From the NCBI GenBank assembly GCA_963824225.1, contig CAWGOF010000003.1, positions 1,054,001 through 1,118,000 on the forward strand: 64,000 bases of DNA. Reading direction: 5' to 3'. This stretch comes from CAWGOF01 sp963824225. Lineage in GTDB: Bacteria; Acidobacteriota; Polarisedimenticolia; Polarisedimenticolales; Polarisedimenticolaceae. Both the position numbers and the translations under genes were made by a program. The stretch's first letter is position 1. Every line of letters begins with the position of its first letter. Below, one piece after another: positions 61,194 to 64,000 of the stretch. Below the pieces are notes generated by a model that was not told where the DNA came from, did not search any database, and worked only from the letters and a program-made list of their open reading frames with translations.

Positions 61194-61235
61194 GGCGACG
61201 AGACGTGGCTCCATCCCATGCTGTACGCTTCGTAC
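61194..61235 (+). repeat. Porin 3'-end repeat, right copy (remnant)
   Basis: It would encode GDETWLHPMLYASY in the same strand and frame sense as the porin end, but it has no gene around it. It stands 17 bp before the start of the 61252 gene and marks the right edge of the inserted block. Confidence 0.85.
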
Positions 61236-61251
61236 CTCGACAGGAGCTCCC

Positions 61252-61710
61252 ATGAAGCTGCTCGCCCGCTGCCTCGTCCTGCTCGCCCTGACCCCCGCTC
61301 TGGCCCAGAGCGCCGACCGGAGCTGGTTCGTCGCGTTCGAGCGCGTCGCCGTCGCGCCGGTCGCGCGGTCGAACACGACGCAGCTCATCGACGCCGGAAC
61401 GATCGACACCGACGGGTTCTCCGAGCTGGTGTTCAGCCTCGGAGGCGAGTTCAAGGAGGGGGTTCCGGAAACGGGCACGGTCGGGGCGATCCTGATCCCC
61501 GACCGCGAGCCGTTCCTCTATCTCTTGCGCAACGAGGGGAAGATCGTGTTCCCGCTCGAGGTCCGAGCCGACGTCGCGAACCTGCGGGACGCGATCTTCG
61601 TCTCGCCGCAGCAAACGGCGAAGATCGGGTTTCCGCGCTACCGCGTGTTCCTGTACAACGAGACGTCGTCCGGAGCGTCGGTCGGACTGTTCGTCTACCG
61701 CACCCGCTGA
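61252..61710 (+). CDS. Small exported protein, paralogue of the 34046 gene
   Basis: A 152-residue protein with signal peptide (1-20) and a beta-rich body. It shares with the 34046-34606 product the blocks GTVGAILIP (GEVGAILVP there) and YRVFLYNETSSGASVGLFVY (YEVLLYNTTDKAVTANLFAY there). CAGGAG precedes the ATG. It lies just outside the right porin repeat, so before the insertion it was probably the gene next to the porin. Confidence 0.72.
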   Translation: MKLLARCLVLLALTPALAQSADRSWFVAFERVAVAPVARSNTTQLIDAGTIDTDGFSELVFSLGGEFKEGVPETGTVGAILIPDREPFLYLLRNEGKIVFPLEVRADVANLRDAIFVSPQQTAKIGFPRYRVFLYNETSSGASVGLFVYRTR

Positions 61711-61718
61711 TCGCAGCG

Positions 61719-62198
61719 CTAGTCGAGCGTGCGGAACGCCGTCCACCAGGTCGCGGTGTCCTCGCACACGAGGTTCGTGAGCATGCGCTGCCGCTGACCC
61801 GGCGATTCGGCGCCGACCGCCTTCGTGTTGCCCTGGGCGGCGATGTTCAGGACGAACGACCGGCTCCAGCACTTCTTGGCTGCGCTCGCTCCACTCTCGA
61901 CCGGCGGCCGTCCCGTCGTCACCAGCTCCTCGTCGTCCATCGGCGCGTAGCCGTTGTCGAGGACGATCTGCTTGATGCGCTCGCGGATCTGGGCCAGGGG
62001 GACGTCGGATGCCTTGGCCATGTCGTACCAGACGAACTGGTCCTTGATCTGGACGAACCGGATCGGTGAGCTCGGGTTCTTGGCGTTGTACTTCGAGATG
62101 CCATCGTCGAGCCACGAGGGGATCGACGTGGCGGACGCGATGATGCCTAGGGCGAGGACGGCGACGCATGCGAGCGCCGCGAGCTTGGCTCGGTTCAT
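61719..62198 (-). CDS. Exported protein of unknown function
   Basis: A 159-residue protein with a signal peptide (1-24). The mature part (SIPSWLDDGISKYNAKNPSS, FVWYDMAKASDVPLAQIRER) is soluble with two Cys (KCWSRSF, LVCEDTATWW) that could form a disulfide. No family is recognised. GGAGGAAAG precedes the ATG at 62198. It converges on the 61252 gene with eight bases between stops. Confidence 0.65.
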   Translation of the reverse strand: MNRAKLAALACVAVLALGIIASATSIPSWLDDGISKYNAKNPSSPIRFVQIKDQFVWYDMAKASDVPLAQIRERIKQIVLDNGYAPMDDEELVTTGRPPVESGASAAKKCWSRSFVLNIAAQGNTKAVGAESPGQRQRMLTNLVCEDTATWWTAFRTLD

Positions 62199-62251
62199 GA
62201 CTTTCCTCCGGGGGGGAAACGTTGTTCCGGGCCTTGCCCGGCGCAAGTCCC

Positions 62252-62917
62252 CTAGCCGCCGAGGGCGATCGTCAGGGCGACGAGGATCACCCCGAGGACG
62301 ACCATCGCTACGCCGATGAGCCAGGGCGACCGGCCGATGCAGCGTCCGTAGGCCATCCCGGTCACGAACATCAGAGCCGTAGCCACACCGTTCGACACGC
62401 GCATGGCGAGGGTCGCGTCGTTCAAGAAGACGAACGGGAGCGCCACCGGGAACGTCGAGAGAAAGACGAGCAGGAACACGCCCAGCGCTCCGACCCAGTC
62501 CGCCCGGGTCAGTTGCGCCCTGGCCTTGGGCTCGGGGAGCGCGCGCAGCCGGCGCTGGATCCCGTCGAGCTCGTGCGGCTCGAGGACCGACGCGATCAGA
62601 GGCGGGAGCGCCCCGGCGACGAGCGCCTCGGCCTGCTGGCGATCGCTCGTCCGGCGCACGGCGTGGAACGCCGCCAGGCTCCTCCCCTTCTCGGCCAGGT
62701 TGCCCATGAGGTACAGGATCCCGTCGATCAGGCCCCACGCGATGTTGCATCCGAGCGCGCCGATCAGCATCGCCCGGACGTCGTCGCGCCCGGCCTCGGC
62801 CACGCTCAGCGAGCCGGTGAACGTCAGCACCATGATCAGGCCGAACAGCACCTCGGCGATGCGCTCGCTCGGCTCGAGCACGCGGGTCGAGGGACGTCGG
62901 TTGAACATGCGCGCCAT
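62252..62917 (-). CDS. VIT1/CCC1-like membrane protein
   Basis: A 221-residue inner-membrane protein with about five hydrophobic helices. The N-terminal half (ERIAEVLFGLIMVLTFTGSL, VRAMLIGALGCNIAWGLIDG) resembles the VIT1/CCC1 iron/manganese transporter fold, with an Ala/Arg-rich cytoplasmic loop before the last helices. Ion specificity cannot be assigned. The ATG at 62917 is 36 bp from the divergent SulP start, so the two promoters overlap. Confidence 0.7.
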   Translation of the reverse strand: MARMFNRRPSTRVLEPSERIAEVLFGLIMVLTFTGSLSVAEAGRDDVRAMLIGALGCNIAWGLIDGILYLMGNLAEKGRSLAAFHAVRRTSDRQQAEALVAGALPPLIASVLEPHELDGIQRRLRALPEPKARAQLTRADWVGALGVFLLVFLSTFPVALPFVFLNDATLAMRVSNGVATALMFVTGMAYGRCIGRSPWLIGVAMVVLGVILVALTIALGG

Positions 62918-62953
62918 TCTATCCGGCCGGGGGTGCGGTAGACTCGGCTGCGG

Positions 62954-64000
62954 ATGACACGTTGGATCCCGGCGCTCGGCTGGCTCCCGGCCTACGAGGG
63001 CCGCTGGCTGCGCGGCGACCTCGTCGCGGCGCTGACCCTCGCGGCGTACCTGATTCCCGCATCGCTCGGCGACGCCTCCCTCGCCAACCTGCCGCCCGAG
63101 GCCGGGCTCTACGCGTGCCTGTTCGGCGGGCTGGTGTTCTGGCTGTTCTGCAGCTCGCGCCAGACCGTGGTCACCGTCACGTCAGCGATCTCGCTCCTGA
63201 TCGGGGCGTCTCTCGGCGAGATCGCCGGTGGCGACGCGACGCGCTTCGGGGCGCTCGCGGCGATGACCGCGATCCTCGTCGCGCTCATCGCGTTCGCGGC
63301 ATGGCTCCTGCGGGCCGGGGCGATCGTGAACTTCGTCTCCGAGAGCGTGATGGTCGGGTTCAAGTCCGGTGTCGCGCTGTTCCTCGCGAGCACGCAGCTG
63401 CCGAAGCTGCTCGGCGTCCACGGTGCCCACGGGAGCTTCTGGGAGAACGCGGGGTACCTCCTCCGGCACCTGGGCGAGACGAACCCGACGGCGCTCCTCG
63501 TCGGTGGAGCGGCGCTCGCCCTGCTCGTCCTGGGCAAGGTGTTCTTGAAGAACAAACCGGTGGCGTTGTTCGTCGTCGCCGGAGCCATCGTCGCTTCGTC
63601 CGCGATGTCGCTCGAGGCGCGGGGGGTCAAGCTGCTGGGCCACGTGCCCGACGGCCTGCCGCGGATCGGGCTTCCGGCCGTGCAGCTGTCCGACCTCAAC
63701 CAGCTGCTTCCGCTGGCGATCGCGTGCTTCCTGCTCGGCGCGGTCGAGACCGCAGCGATCGGCCGCATGTTCGTGCGCACGGACGGTAAACGTTTCGATG
63801 CGAACCAGGAGTTCCTGGCGCTCGCCGCGTCGAACCTGGCCTCGGGGCTGGGGCGCGGCTTTCCGGTGAGCGGCGGCATGTCACAGTCGCTGGTCAACGA
63901 GGCGAGCGGCGCGCGGACGCCGCTCTCGAGCGCGCTGGCCGCGGTCCTCGTTCTCGGCGTGGTGCTGTTCTTCTCTCACTGGCTGAGCGCGCTCCCGCAG
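62954..64000 (+). CDS. SulP-family sulfate/anion permease, 3' partial
   Basis: The N-terminal 349 residues of a SLC26/SulP transporter, running off the right edge. Family features are LRGDLVAALTLAAYLIPASL, LANLPPEAGLYACLFGGLV, VTVTSAISLLIGA and GRGFPVSGGMSQSLVNEASG in the conserved core. The C-terminal STAS domain is outside the window. The ATG at 62954 follows a TAGACT -10 (62939-62944) by nine bases, suggesting a very short leader. Sulfate, bicarbonate and dicarboxylate are all possible substrates. Confidence 0.92.
   Translation, partial: MTRWIPALGWLPAYEGRWLRGDLVAALTLAAYLIPASLGDASLANLPPEAGLYACLFGGLVFWLFCSSRQTVVTVTSAISLLIGASLGEIAGGDATRFGALAAMTAILVALIAFAAWLLRAGAIVNFVSESVMVGFKSGVALFLASTQLPKLLGVHGAHGSFWENAGYLLRHLGETNPTALLVGGAALALLVLGKVFLKNKPVALFVVAGAIVASSAMSLEARGVKLLGHVPDGLPRIGLPAVQLSDLNQLLPLAIACFLLGAVETAAIGRMFVRTDGKRFDANQEFLALAASNLASGLGRGFPVSGGMSQSLVNEASGARTPLSSALAAVLVLGVVLFFSHWLSALPQ

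Overview
The window is high-GC DNA from a Gram-negative, didermic bacterium. It carries two TonB-dependent receptors, several outer-membrane beta-barrels, lipoproteins, a Tat-exported HiPIP-like protein and large secreted Kelch/FG-GAP/metal-binding-motif proteins. That mix recalls Acidobacteriota or Myxococcota/Deltaproteobacteria-type environmental genomes, but no marker here settles the phylum. Many genes start with GTG or TTG, and several appear to be leaderless or nearly so.

Layout. 1-2432: shikimate/tryptophan genes (DAHP synthase, partial, and trpE), ended by a 65-bp palindrome. 2478-5194: a BtuFCD-type ABC importer whose binding-protein gene has a frameshift. 5290-7847: an O-methyltransferase, an ArsR-like regulator and an SRPBCC protein. 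7904-9742: gamma-glutamyltransferase. 9761-25285: an accessory island with an IS256-family element that truncates an FG-GAP gene, a minimal tyrosine recombinase followed by an array of small cargo modules, a 1893-residue mosaic secreted protein, a Deg-like protease, and the 3' part of a tRNA-Asn at the right edge. 25286-34606: DUF4301 protein, AddB/AddA-type helicase-nuclease, 3-methyladenine glycosylase and a small exported protein. 34607-36959: a BtuB-like receptor under a cobalamin riboswitch. 37012-40522: CBS, GNAT and metallo-beta-lactamase-fold genes, a HiPIP and a transglutaminase-like exported protein. 40769-41932: a transposase-like gene. 42072-51841: a putative phosphate-type regulon (PhoB-like regulator, large TonB receptor, repeat-rich exported proteins) marked by three matching 11-bp-periodic operator boxes, plus a sigma-70 factor. 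51903-56879: aminotransferase, DUF3187 protein, MutM and two barrels. 56871-61193: a block of six minus-strand genes flanked by copies of the porin gene 3' end. 61252-64000: small exported proteins, a VIT1-like membrane protein and a partial SulP permease.

The most unusual structure is at 12.0-16.9 kb. A 194-residue tyrosine recombinase is followed by five more copies, in various states of decay, of its own last 55-111 bp, which encode the catalytic Tyr segment and the stop codon. These copies separate five small modules whose genes mostly run opposite to the recombinase and often carry their own promoters. It looks like a cassette array in which the attachment site is the 3' end of the recombinase gene. 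Two other places show related 3'-end logic: the porin 3' end duplicated around 56.9-61.2 kb, and a tRNA-Asn 3' fragment abutting a stop codon at 25.29 kb.
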